Shown here piece by piece: positions 14,000 to 22,599 of a DNA stretch of 64,000 bases. The notes under the pieces are model-generated. The model was not told where the DNA came from. It searched no databases and saw only the letters and a program-made list of their open reading frames with translations. The first letter of the stretch is position 1. The number at the start of each line of letters is the position of its first letter. Both the position numbers and the translations under genes were made by a program. The DNA is from Bacteroidales bacterium (GTDB taxonomy: Bacteria; Bacteroidota; Bacteroidia; Bacteroidales; UBA932), in contig SUYX01000009.1 in NCBI GenBank assembly GCA_015060225.1, positions 1-64,000 of the forward strand. Reading direction: 5' to 3'.

Positions 14000-16153
14000 A
14001 TGGCTATATTTGGAAAAGGCAAAGATCACAAATGGGAGTTTGAAAATGTAGGAGGAACTTCCAGAGTAAAAATCCGTAACGGTTTAGATATCGCATTCCT
14101 CAAATTTCTTGATCCCAAATTGTGGACTGTCCTCTCTTGCCCTGTAAAAGGGCTGGAAATTGATGAGAAGAGCCTATCCTATATAGATACTGATGGAGAC
14201 GGCAAGATACGTGTCAATGACATCATCAATACAGCCAAGTGGCTATCTGATGCCGTAAATGATCCCAACATGCTCCTTAACGGTGAGGACTTTATCTATT
14301 TAAGACATTTTGATACCTCATCAGAGGTGGGTTACAAACTCTACTATGCAGGGGAGCAGATATTGAAGAACCTTGGCAAAAAGGAGCCTTCTGTTTCAAT
14401 AGCGGAGATTTCAGATGTTGCAAAAGTTTTTGCACAGACAAAATTCAACGGTGACGGTATAATTACAGAAGATACAGCTGATGAAGTTGAGGAAAAAGCG
14501 GCCATAAGTGCAGCTATTGCCACACTCGGCGGTGTTAAGGACCGCAGCGGTGCAATGGGCGTGAATGAGGAACTCATTGAGAAGTTCTATGCATCCTTGG
14601 CTGCTTATGATGCATGGCAGAAGGCCGCTGTAGAGGCACCTTTTGGCGCAGATACAGATGCTGTTATTGCGGCGTATAATGCCCTTGATGCAAAAGTGAA
14701 GGATTTCTTCATGCGCAGCAAACTTGCTGCATACTCTCCGGCCAGTACAGAGAAACTTGATGTGCAGATTTCCCAGATAGAGGCTATCAGTTCCGGCAAC
14801 CTTGCAGAGAAGGAGGATGAGATTGCCCAATATCCTATAGCCCGTGTGACAGGTGCTGCAGAGATAGACCTTTCACAATCGGTAAACCCTGTATGGGCGG
14901 CACAGTTCAATACGGTTGTAAAGGCTGCCCTTCCCGACAACAAAACCCTGACTGAGGCAGACTGGGCCGCTATAGCTGCAAAGTTTGCACCATATAATGC
15001 ATGGAAAGGGGCAAAAGCTGGTGCCGAGGTTGAACCGTTGGGATATGATGAGATTAAGGAACTTCTTGCTGAAGACAGGAAGGAGGCCCTTTTGGACCTT
15101 GTTGTCCTGGATGAATCTCTGGCGGAACAGGCCAATAATATAGACATGGTAATCAAATTCCTCTATATATACAGAGATTTCTACAGGTTGCTCAGAAACT
15201 TCATCTCTTTTGATGATTTCTATTCAAAAGAGGTTAAGGTCCCTGCAATTTTCCAGAACGGACGCCTTATAATTGACCAGCGTGAGTGCCGTTTCTGTAT
15301 GAATGTGCTGGATATGGCAAAACACAATACAGGCGCTGCAGCCAGCGGTATGTATCTCCTCTATTGCGATTGTACTTCCAAGGGAAGTGCTGCAAAATTG
15401 CAGATAGTGGCAGCTGTAACAGTAGGAGAGGTGAGGAATCTCACAGTGGGTAAAAACGCCATTTATTACGATAATAAAGGGGTTGAGTGGGATGCTGTTG
15501 TAACCAAGATAGTTGATAATCCTATAAGTATAGGTCAGGCATTCTGGAGCCCGTACCGCAGGATGGCAACAGCGGTTGAAAACCTCATTAACAAGAGTGC
15601 CGCCGAGAAGGATGCCAAGATTATGGCTGATGCTACAGCCAAGATAAATGCAGCTCCTGCAGCTATCCCTGCAGCATCAGGTGCACCTGCAGATGCAGCA
15701 AAACCTGCAGTTGCCCCTCCATTTGACATTGCCAAGTTTGCCGGTATTTTTGCTGCAATAGGTATGGCTTTTGGTATGATTGGTTCTGCATTGGTATCTT
15801 TGTTTGACGGACTTGCAGAACTTGCATGGTGGCAGCTGCTGATTACATTTGTAGCAATCCTGTTGGTAATATCAGGCCCTTCTATGGTAATGGCATGGAT
15901 GAAGCTCCGCCGCAGGAATATTGCACCGCTGCTCAATGCCAACGGATGGGCAATAAATGCAGAGGCCAAGATAAGCATACCGTTTGGAAATACCCTCACA
16001 GATATGGCCAAATTCCCTGCCCTCAAACTTCCTGATCCGTACAAGAAGAAAGGGATGGGCGGCTGGAGCAAGTTTTTCCTTGTTGTGCTGATACTGGCAC
16101 TTCTTGCAGGTGTTGCTGTAGGCCTTATATTTTTTGATGTAATAAATTTATAG
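14000..16153 (+). CDS. Large hypothetical membrane protein with EF-hand-like motif
   Basis: A 717-residue protein of a Bacteroidota-type family without assigned function. Near residue 57 it has DTDGDGKIRVNDI, a canonical EF-hand calcium loop, and a second weaker loop (FNGDGIITEDTADE) near 150. The middle is alanine-rich and helical. QRECRFCMNVLDMA near 425 has two close cysteines. An Ala/Pro-rich linker (about 545-575) precedes two or three membrane helices (IAAIGMAFGMIGSALVSLF region, WWQLLITFVAILLVISG) and a final helix at the extreme C-terminus. There is no signal peptide, so the bulk is likely cytoplasmic. ATG 14000 follows the tRNA by 78 bases; the frame is open further upstream but runs through the tRNA. 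Confidence 0.7.
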   Translation: MAIFGKGKDHKWEFENVGGTSRVKIRNGLDIAFLKFLDPKLWTVLSCPVKGLEIDEKSLSYIDTDGDGKIRVNDIINTAKWLSDAVNDPNMLLNGEDFIYLRHFDTSSEVGYKLYYAGEQILKNLGKKEPSVSIAEISDVAKVFAQTKFNGDGIITEDTADEVEEKAAISAAIATLGGVKDRSGAMGVNEELIEKFYASLAAYDAWQKAAVEAPFGADTDAVIAAYNALDAKVKDFFMRSKLAAYSPASTEKLDVQISQIEAISSGNLAEKEDEIAQYPIARVTGAAEIDLSQSVNPVWAAQFNTVVKAALPDNKTLTEADWAAIAAKFAPYNAWKGAKAGAEVEPLGYDEIKELLAEDRKEALLDLVVLDESLAEQANNIDMVIKFLYIYRDFYRLLRNFISFDDFYSKEVKVPAIFQNGRLIIDQRECRFCMNVLDMAKHNTGAAASGMYLLYCDCTSKGSAAKLQIVAAVTVGEVRNLTVGKNAIYYDNKGVEWDAVVTKIVDNPISIGQAFWSPYRRMATAVENLINKSAAEKDAKIMADATAKINAAPAAIPAASGAPADAAKPAVAPPFDIAKFAGIFAAIGMAFGMIGSALVSLFDGLAELAWWQLLITFVAILLVISGPSMVMAWMKLRRRNIAPLLNANGWAINAEAKISIPFGNTLTDMAKFPALKLPDPYKKKGMGGWSKFFLVVLILALLAGVAVGLIFFDVINL

Positions 16154-16160
16154 AAAATCT

Positions 16161-16215
16161 GATTCCAAAATCGTGTCGCTTCTCCTGTCCGCAGGAGAAG
16201 GACGGTTTTGGAATC
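16161..16215. terminator. Long hairpin between the EF-hand protein and galE
   Basis: GATTCCAAAA (16161-16170) pairs with TTTTGGAATC (16206-16215), and inside CTTCTCCTG pairs with CAGGAGAAG around TCCG. About 22 pairs in all. It ends 17 bases before galE, so it probably terminates the upstream transcript; a T run follows the stem only weakly. Confidence 0.7.
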
Positions 16216-16232
16216 AAATATTATAATGTGGT

Positions 16233-17249
16233 ATGAGTAGAGTATTATTGACAGGAGCAACTGGATATATAGGCTCCCATGTGGCAGTAGAACTTGTGAA
16301 TGCCGGGTACGAAGTCATTGGGGTTGATAACTTCTCCAACTCTACTCCAAAGGTTCTTGACGGAATAGAAAAGATTATCGGGAAGAGGATTGACTTCATG
16401 GAGGTGGACTGTACAGACTGCAATGCATTTGCAAAGGTGTTTGAGCAGTTTCCCGATATAGAAGCGGCAATCCATTTTGCTGCATATAAGGCTGTTGGTG
16501 AGAGTGTTGCTGAGCCTTTGAAATACTTTAAAAATAACCTCCGTTCATTTGAGAACCTTGTAGAACTGATGGTTAACAAAGCAAAAGGGGCAAATATAGT
16601 CTTCTCGTCATCTGCAACAGTCTATGGCCAGCCGGCATTGGAAGACCTTCCCATTAAGGAGGAACTTCCTTATCAGCCTGCATCTTCACCGTATGCCCGT
16701 ACAAAACAGATTGCCGAAGGGATACTCGAAGATTGTGTAAAAGCATATTCCAACTTGAACGGAATTGTTTTGAGATACTTCAACCCCATTGGAGCACACC
16801 CGTCTGCACATATAGGGGAACTTCCCAATGGAGTTCCAAACAATCTTGTCCCTTTCATTACCCAGACAGCAGCCGGTATCCGTGAATGTCTGAGTGTATT
16901 TGGGAATGACTATAATACTCCCGACGGTTCCTGTATCCGCGATTACATATATGTAGTTGACCTTGCCAAGGCCCATGTTAAGGCGGTGGACAAGATGTTG
17001 CAGGAGGGGATCCGATGGAATGTCTTCAACTTGGGTACAGGGAAAGGACTCTCGGTACTGGAACTGGTAAATGCATTCATAAAGGCAACGGGTGTAAATC
17101 TTAACTACAAGATTGCCGGCCGCCGCCCGGGGGATGTTGAGCAGTATTGGGCAGATCCTGCAAAGGCAAACAGGGAACTTGGCTGGAGTGCAGAGACACC
17201 AATAGAGGAGGTGCTCCTTTCTGCCTGGAAATGGCAGCAGACGCTGTAA
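16233..17249 (+). CDS. galE: UDP-glucose 4-epimerase
   Basis: A 338-residue GalE that interconverts UDP-glucose and UDP-galactose with bound NAD+. The motifs are GATGYIGSHVAVEL at residue 7, HFAAYKAVGESV near 80, SSSATVYGQP near 124 with the catalytic Ser, and SPYARTKQIAE near 151 with Tyr and Lys. LRYFNPIGAHPSAHIGE and GTGKGLSVLEL are also characteristic. Length is exactly that of the family. It fits with ugd and rfb as a nucleotide-sugar gene. A strong terminator follows at 17282. Confidence 0.95.
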   Translation: MSRVLLTGATGYIGSHVAVELVNAGYEVIGVDNFSNSTPKVLDGIEKIIGKRIDFMEVDCTDCNAFAKVFEQFPDIEAAIHFAAYKAVGESVAEPLKYFKNNLRSFENLVELMVNKAKGANIVFSSSATVYGQPALEDLPIKEELPYQPASSPYARTKQIAEGILEDCVKAYSNLNGIVLRYFNPIGAHPSAHIGELPNGVPNNLVPFITQTAAGIRECLSVFGNDYNTPDGSCIRDYIYVVDLAKAHVKAVDKMLQEGIRWNVFNLGTGKGLSVLELVNAFIKATGVNLNYKIAGRRPGDVEQYWADPAKANRELGWSAETPIEEVLLSAWKWQQTL

Positions 17250-17281
17250 TTTTTCTCTTTTTGAAATTTACGATTCTAAAA

Positions 17282-17312
17282 AAAGAAATTTCTTCTGTGA
17301 AGGGATTTCTTT
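17282..17312 (+). terminator. galE terminator
   Basis: AAAGAAATTTCTTC and GAAGGGATTTCTTT form a 14-bp stem (two wobbles) with a 3-base loop, followed by a T-rich tail. A TAATTTTG at 17393-17400 downstream may serve the next gene. Confidence 0.8.
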
Positions 17313-17473
17313 TTTCTTTTTCAGGCATCCTTTCTCCCCGGAGCAGACTACTTTTGTTCCCGAGGTGGGGGATGCAGAACCCGTTCTTTGTTTAATTTTG
17401 CTTGTATATTCATCTTCATTTATCCTATCTGTTACGGTTCTGCACTCCTTGCCATTTATTTAAAAAAGTGGTT

Positions 17474-19705
17474 ATGGTAAAGAGATTTCTATATATGCTG
17501 GCAGTGCCCCTTTTGTTGTGCTGCTCTAATGACGGAAAGGTTCCCGGACAAGATAAGGTCTGGTTTTCGTTTGTTATGGATTGTGGTGGAATTACCAAAG
17601 CCATAGATGAGAATCTTGTGCAGGATGTCAATCTTTATATTTTCAATTCCCGTGGAGATATTCTCTCCCATACCTATTGTGCAGGGGTAGCTGAGGTTGG
17701 GGCTGACATATGGTCTGGAGAGAACTGCTCTGTATATGCAATAGCAAATGCAGGAAAAAGTATATTTGCAAATAGCTGTACGGCATTGCAGCAGCTCACA
17801 TTAAGTCCTTCCACAATAGAAGATGGCTCAAAAGTCCTTATGACAGGTAGGCTTGATCCGCAGGTAATGAACGGAGGGGAAAAACTTCCAATCCCTTTGG
17901 AAAGGGGGGTGGCCAAGATTGTACTTAAGACAGATTTCTCAGGGCTCAACAATGATGTCTCAATAAATGTGGAGAAGATATCTCTTAGAAATACTCCGCT
18001 CAAGTTGTCCCCTTTTAGTGCAAGTGCCTTTTCGGATCCGAAGGCTTTTTCAGATGGAGAGAGCATTTCTGATCCTTCAGAGGAACAGCTTCAGCAAGGT
18101 ATCCCCTTTTACCAATATGAGAATATGCAGGGGACTCTTTTGCCCGGCAATACAGACCAGACCAAGAAGGTATGGCCCTTGGAGAGCAATTGGGCCAAGG
18201 TGTGCAGCTATGTGGAACTTGAGGCAAAATATACCTCAGACAAGCAGGAGGGGGATATCATTTACAGATTTTACCTTGGAAGTGATATGGTCTCCAATTA
18301 TGATGTGGAGAGGAACAGACAGTATAATATAAGTATTTCATTTAAGGGTGATGGAGGTGCGGATGAGACCAGTTGGAGGGTTGACAACAGCGGACTGGAG
18401 GATGTGGTTCCCCCTGAAATCTCTTTTGGGAGGAGTGAGGTTCCAATGTATGATTTGGAGGTGGCGGAACTCCCTTTTTCCAAATTGGAGGTTAGTGGCG
18501 GGGAACTGGAGGTTGTCAGTTCAGATCCTTCTGTGTTGCAGGTGCTGGAGTGGAATGGAGAGTATGTAAAGGTAATGGCTCTGGCACCCGGGGATGCAAC
18601 TGTTGTGGCGAGTGTAAAAGGGGTGAGTGCCAGTTGCAATGTAAAGGTTGAGAAGTTAAGGTTAGTTCCCAGCTCGCCCTCCATCTCCCTTTTCAATCAC
18701 TTTTATGAGGATATCGGGTATACAATATACCCTCCTCATGCAGCCGGTCTTGGGGTAAAGCTCTTATCTGCATCAACATCTCTTGTTGCCGCATTTGGAG
18801 GGGTGCCCAACAGGGTTATTCCCCAGTATGACAAGAACCACTCTTTTCCCGTTGAAGAGAAAGTAAAAATCTGCATAGAGGGTAGGGACGATGTAAGTGC
18901 AGAAGTCCCCGTTACTGTCAATCCTATGCTTTCACTCTCCAAAGAGGTTATTGTAAATGCCAATATGGGCAATACCGTAGCAATAAGGCCCCTCGGACTG
19001 AAAACCTCCCCAAGGGCAGAGGTGGATTATGGGTGGATTCCTGCAGATGGAGAGATATTTTACGGCACACCACCGCAAACGGTATCTTATGAAGGTGGGA
19101 ACATAAAGGTGCAGGTCCCCACCAGTGCAAACGGCAGGTACAGACTCAGGGCAGCAGTTGTGGGTGATGACGGCTATGGCGCTTCCGGAGGCGCAGAAGA
19201 GGATGCTGTGGCGTATTGCGATTTGCTGGTATATGAAACAATCTATCTGGTAGGAGTGTCAAAATCAATGACAAGGGAGAGAATCAGCACCTCTCCGGAT
19301 GTTTGGAAATATGAGAATGAGGTTGTTGCAAAATGGCTTTCACATCCCCAGTCACTCCTTTTCCCTGAGGGTGAAGTAGGATTCTGCATGAATTTCATAT
19401 ATAAAGGGGTAGAGTACTCGGATGATTATACAGAATTTTATGAAGAGTTTGAATTTGAGTTCCGGAAAGGTGAGATGTACGAGTATTCTATGGGCAACGG
19501 CTCATTTGTCTATAATGGAACAGCTCCACAAAGCTATTATCAGTATTTTTACCTAAAACCGGTATCTTCCCCATATATAGAGGGGAGTCTTCCCGATAAC
19601 AAACCGTTCATCTATGTTTGTTCAAGGGATTTTGCCAACGGCTTTTCCAAAGATAATGTTCCTGACTGGAAAAAAGTATTTGAATATATTTATCCCCAGA
19701 AGTAA
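17474..19705 (+). CDS. Fimbrillin-like lipoprotein with Big2 domain
   Basis: A 743-residue exported lipoprotein. The start at ATG 17474 gives MVKRFLYMLAVPLLLCCSND, a lipoprotein signal with the lipid-modified Cys near residue 16. The first 300 residues (DVNLYIFNSRGDILS, then SVYAIANAGKS and RGVAKIVLKTD) match the FimB/Mfa2/DUF4906 type of Bacteroidales fimbrial or surface-adhesin protein. A bacterial Ig-like Big2 domain (SSDPSVLQV...VKVMALAPGDATVVASVKG) follows near 350-400. The rest is beta-rich without a named motif. It likely sits on the cell surface in adhesion or fimbria assembly; it is a single gene with no major-fimbrillin partner beside it. Confidence 0.7.
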   Translation: MVKRFLYMLAVPLLLCCSNDGKVPGQDKVWFSFVMDCGGITKAIDENLVQDVNLYIFNSRGDILSHTYCAGVAEVGADIWSGENCSVYAIANAGKSIFANSCTALQQLTLSPSTIEDGSKVLMTGRLDPQVMNGGEKLPIPLERGVAKIVLKTDFSGLNNDVSINVEKISLRNTPLKLSPFSASAFSDPKAFSDGESISDPSEEQLQQGIPFYQYENMQGTLLPGNTDQTKKVWPLESNWAKVCSYVELEAKYTSDKQEGDIIYRFYLGSDMVSNYDVERNRQYNISISFKGDGGADETSWRVDNSGLEDVVPPEISFGRSEVPMYDLEVAELPFSKLEVSGGELEVVSSDPSVLQVLEWNGEYVKVMALAPGDATVVASVKGVSASCNVKVEKLRLVPSSPSISLFNHFYEDIGYTIYPPHAAGLGVKLLSASTSLVAAFGGVPNRVIPQYDKNHSFPVEEKVKICIEGRDDVSAEVPVTVNPMLSLSKEVIVNANMGNTVAIRPLGLKTSPRAEVDYGWIPADGEIFYGTPPQTVSYEGGNIKVQVPTSANGRYRLRAAVVGDDGYGASGGAEEDAVAYCDLLVYETIYLVGVSKSMTRERISTSPDVWKYENEVVAKWLSHPQSLLFPEGEVGFCMNFIYKGVEYSDDYTEFYEEFEFEFRKGEMYEYSMGNGSFVYNGTAPQSYYQYFYLKPVSSPYIEGSLPDNKPFIYVCSRDFANGFSKDNVPDWKKVFEYIYPQK

Positions 19706-19748
19706 TTGTATCATGTAAGCTTGATCAGGACAGTTCCCGTATAAAAGC

Positions 19749-19786
19749 AAACATCCGTTGCAGGCTCAGTTCTGCAACGGGTGTTT
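19749..19786. terminator. Bidirectional terminator
   Basis: AAACATCCGTTGCAG and CTGCAACGGGTGTTT form a 15-bp stem (one wobble) with an 8-base loop. It lies between the convergent fimbrillin-like and PepSY-like genes; T-rich tails are present on the minus strand (GCTTTTAT). Nothing else is seen in 19706-19877. Confidence 0.75.
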
Positions 19787-19877
19787 ACTCTTTACTAACC
19801 TAAAACTATAACTACTTTATGCATTGTTCACTTATATAAACAACTTATGTGCCGTTTTGTTTGCAACGGGAGATAAT

Positions 19878-20402
19878 TTATAGAAACTCCCTGTAATCAT
19901 TGTTGTCCTTCTTCTCATTTGTGAGCACCCCCTTGGAGTTGAAATACAGATATCTCTCAGTATTTCCCTGCTCAACTTCAATAACATACACATTGTCCAG
20001 CCCGTTCCTCTGTATTACATCTGCATCCTCCACTTTCCAGGCACCGTAATTGCTGGTGGTGAATCCTGTCTGCACTGCTTTGGGGAGAACCTTGTACGGT
20101 ACATCAACTACTGTCATCTTCCAGTTTGCCCCCAGATCAAACCACGCCTCAAGATTGAACAGTGTCCCTTGGGGAACATCTTCCAGAGAGAGTTCTGGTA
20201 TATCGGGAATTGTTCCCTTGAACTCTGCAACACAATATTTTCCCTCAATGTCCCAATCAACCTGTACTGCCTGAGGAAATCTCTGCTCAAAGGCCTTGAG
20301 CACCTCAATGCTCACCTTTTTATCATCATTGTTGTCATTTTCACATGCGCAAATTCCAAATGAAAGCGACATGGCCAAAAGTAATAAACCCAAGAATTTC
20401 AT
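19878..20402 (-). CDS. PepSY-like periplasmic lipoprotein
   Basis: A 174-residue exported protein. From ATG 20402 the sequence MKFLGLLLLAMSLSFGICAC is a lipoprotein signal, followed by an acidic linker. The body has two repeats of the PepSY-like (BLIP-like, DUF2874) kind: an alpha helix ending in AFEQRFPQAVQVDWDIEGKY then CVAEF, and later a weaker half with the tail RYLYFNSKGVL. Such proteins are common in Bacteroidales and are thought to act as periplasmic inhibitors or binding proteins; the target is unknown. The frame is open 12 codons further upstream but without a signal sequence there. Single gene. Confidence 0.75.
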   Translation of the reverse strand: MKFLGLLLLAMSLSFGICACENDNNDDKKVSIEVLKAFEQRFPQAVQVDWDIEGKYCVAEFKGTIPDIPELSLEDVPQGTLFNLEAWFDLGANWKMTVVDVPYKVLPKAVQTGFTTSNYGAWKVEDADVIQRNGLDNVYVIEVEQGNTERYLYFNSKGVLTNEKKDNNDYREFL

Positions 20403-20482
20403 AATAGCAAGTTTTTTGTATAATAACACTGCAACCATTGTTTTGTTTTGGGGTTACGACATAAAAAGTTATTTTTTTTATG

Positions 20483-20490
20483 TACCTTTG
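20483..20490 (+). promoter_or_regulatory. -7 element of the acetyltransferase gene
   Basis: TACCTTTG ends only 8 bases before the ATG at 20499, so the transcript would be nearly leaderless. No good -33 element is visible. Confidence 0.5.
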
Positions 20491-20498
20491 ACGCAATT

Positions 20499-21110
20499 AT
20501 GTTTGGGATATTCAAAAGGAAAAAAGACTACTTTGCACACCCTACAGCGGTGATTGACAAAGGTGCCAAAATTGCCAAGGGATGTAAGATATGGCATTTT
20601 TCCCATATTATGGAGGGTGCCACTTTAGGGGAGAGGTGCAATATCGGGCAGAATGTGGTAATTTCGCCTCAGGTTGTGCTTGGGCGCAATTGTAAGGTTC
20701 AGAATAATGTGAGTGTCTATACCGGTGTAATTTGCGGTGATGATGTATTCCTGGGGCCAAGTTGTGTATTCACCAATGTCATAAACCCGCGCAGTGCAGT
20801 AAACCGCAAGAGTGAATATCTCAGTACCCGTGTGGGTAACGGTGCTTCCATAGGGGCAAATGCCACTATAGTCTGTGGCCACAACATAGGGGAGTATGCA
20901 TTCATTGGGGCCGGGGCGGTTGTGGTTGAAGATATCCCTCCATATGCACTTGTGGTTGGAAACCCTTCCCGACAAATTGGCTGGATGAGCCGTGCCGGTG
21001 CCAGATTGCAGTTTGAGGAGTGGGATACAGATGGGATGCAGATTGCCAAATGCCCTTTGTCGGGAGAAACATATCTGTTGCAGGATGGAATTGTAACAAA
21101 AATAAAATAA
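20499..21110 (+). CDS. Hexapeptide-repeat sugar N-acetyltransferase (WbpD-like)
   Basis: A 203-residue left-handed beta-helix acyltransferase. Many I-G-x-x-x-x-I repeats run from about residue 15 to 140 (AKIAKGCKIWHFSHIMEGATLG onwards). The sequence CKIWHFSHI with the conserved His, and FTNVINPRS, are typical of WbpD/WlbB, which acetylate the 3-amino group of UDP-2-acetamido-3-amino-uronic acids used in surface glycans. Length is right. ATG 20499 is preferred because a -7 element lies just before it; the frame is open upstream. It stands alone rather than in a wbp cluster, so the substrate is uncertain. The aldolase gene follows 7 bases after the stop, probably co-transcribed. Confidence 0.85.
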   Translation: MFGIFKRKKDYFAHPTAVIDKGAKIAKGCKIWHFSHIMEGATLGERCNIGQNVVISPQVVLGRNCKVQNNVSVYTGVICGDDVFLGPSCVFTNVINPRSAVNRKSEYLSTRVGNGASIGANATIVCGHNIGEYAFIGAGAVVVEDIPPYALVVGNPSRQIGWMSRAGARLQFEEWDTDGMQIAKCPLSGETYLLQDGIVTKIK

Positions 21111-21117
21111 AACGGTT

Positions 21118-21771
21118 ATGAAATTTTTTATTGACACTGCTAATTTGAGCCAGATTGAGAAGGCTCAAAATATGGGTATTCTTGATGGTGTAACAACCAA
21201 TCCAAGCCTTATGGCAAAAGAGGGGGTAAAAGGTACAGAAGAGATCCGTGCCCACTACAAGAAAATCTGTGATATAGTTGACGGCCCTGTAAGTGCAGAA
21301 GTTTTTGCAAATGATTATGAGGGTATGATTGCAGAGGGTGAGGAGCTTGCAAAGATTGATCCTAAGATTACTGTAAAACTCCCTTGTACAGCTGATGGTA
21401 TACGCGCTGTCAAATACTTCTCACAAAAGGGGATAGCAACCAACTGTACACTTGTATTCTCTGTTGGACAGGCTCTTTTGGCTGCAAAGGCCGGCGCAAC
21501 ATTCGTAAGCCCGTTTGTAGGCCGTTTGGATGATATCTGCGAGGATGGTATAGGTCTTGTTTCAAAGATTGTTGACATGTACCGCTATTACGGTTACGGC
21601 ACTGAGGTTCTTGCAGCCTCTATCCGTCATACACAGCACATTGTAGCTTGTCTTGAGGCTGGTGCAGATGTTGCAACATGTCCGCTTTCTGCAATTGAGG
21701 GACTTTTGAAACACCCTCTTACAGATGCAGGTCTTGCAATCTTCAACAAGGCTGCTGAGGGAATGAAATAA
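21118..21771 (+). CDS. fsa: Fructose-6-phosphate aldolase / TalC-type transaldolase
   Basis: A 217-residue TIM-barrel protein of the short transaldolase subfamily (Fsa/TalC). It contains MKFFIDTANL at the start, GVTTNPSL near residue 25, the Schiff-base lysine in ITVKLPCT near 85, NCTLVFSVGQALLAAKAGATFVSPFVGR, and AASIRHTQHI. In Bacteroidota annotated members may act as transaldolase in the pentose phosphate pathway or as fructose-6-phosphate aldolase; sequence alone does not separate the two. Codon use is strongly biased, indicating high expression. It converges with the RluA gene with no spacer. Confidence 0.9.
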   Translation: MKFFIDTANLSQIEKAQNMGILDGVTTNPSLMAKEGVKGTEEIRAHYKKICDIVDGPVSAEVFANDYEGMIAEGEELAKIDPKITVKLPCTADGIRAVKYFSQKGIATNCTLVFSVGQALLAAKAGATFVSPFVGRLDDICEDGIGLVSKIVDMYRYYGYGTEVLAASIRHTQHIVACLEAGADVATCPLSAIEGLLKHPLTDAGLAIFNKAAEGMK

Positions 21772-22599
21772 TTATTTTCTTCCCGACTGTTTTCTCCCGA
21801 TAGGTTTCCTCCCGGAAGGGAGGTTGCCTGGAACAGTGGAGGCAGAGATTTCTGTAATGAACCCTCGGGGAATTCCGGTGGAGAATTTCATCTCCTTTCC
21901 GGTAACAGGATGGATGAAGTCCAATGCATAGGCGTGCAGATATAATCTGCGCGCTTTTTTGTTTTCAGCAAGGGTGGTGGTGTTCTCCCCAAAATACTTC
22001 CTGTCCCCATAAATAGGGGTCCCCATCTCCTGCATATGTACCCTTATCTGGTTTTTGCGTCCTGTTTCAAGTTCCAGTTCCATAAGGGCCTTTTTTGTAC
22101 AGGGATTATACTCGCGGAGATTGTAATTTGTAATTGCCAGCTGCCCTCCGTTATCCTTGGCAGAAGAGTATACAACATAGGCACTGTTCTCCTTTAGCCA
22201 GCTGGTAATCTGCCCTCTGGAACCATCTTCATCTGTCACCCACTGCACTTTTGTCCCCGGAACCATTCCCCGGCTGCAGTTGACAACTGCCACATAACCC
22301 CTTTTTGTAACCCCCTTCTCCCAGTTCTCCTGCAGCAGATGCTTTACCTGCTCACTCTTGGCAAAAACCATAATTCCGCTGGTCTCCCTGTCGAGACGAT
22401 GCACAATATACACCCTTGCTTCCCTACAATTTCTCCTGTTTCCTCTGTGTGCCCGGGAATCATTTGCATACTCATTGAGAAGAGAGTGGACTGTAACCTC
22501 ATCCCTGCCGCGTGAAGTGCTTACAGAAAGCATCCCTTCCGGTTTCTCAACCACAATAAGGTGGTCATCTTCAAACAATATTTTCAGAGGCTGTTTCAT
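21772..22599 (-). CDS. RluA family pseudouridine synthase with repeated C-terminal tail
   Basis: A 275-residue RNA pseudouridine synthase of the RluA family. The catalytic signature HRLDRETSGIMVFAK, with the essential Asp, is near residue 70. There is no S4 domain, and target RNA cannot be predicted. The start ATG overlaps the stop of the upstream antiporter gene (ATGA), so the two are coupled. The last 16 residues are a low-complexity tail made of three similar units (SGRKP, IGRKQ, SGRK), coded by three copies of a TCGGGAgAAA-like sequence. This tail is outside the conserved fold and looks like a recent expansion of the GTCGGGA word found throughout the window. Confidence 0.88.
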   Translation of the reverse strand: MKQPLKILFEDDHLIVVEKPEGMLSVSTSRGRDEVTVHSLLNEYANDSRAHRGNRRNCREARVYIVHRLDRETSGIMVFAKSEQVKHLLQENWEKGVTKRGYVAVVNCSRGMVPGTKVQWVTDEDGSRGQITSWLKENSAYVVYSSAKDNGGQLAITNYNLREYNPCTKKALMELELETGRKNQIRVHMQEMGTPIYGDRKYFGENTTTLAENKKARRLYLHAYALDFIHPVTGKEMKFSTGIPRGFITEISASTVPGNLPSGRKPIGRKQSGRK

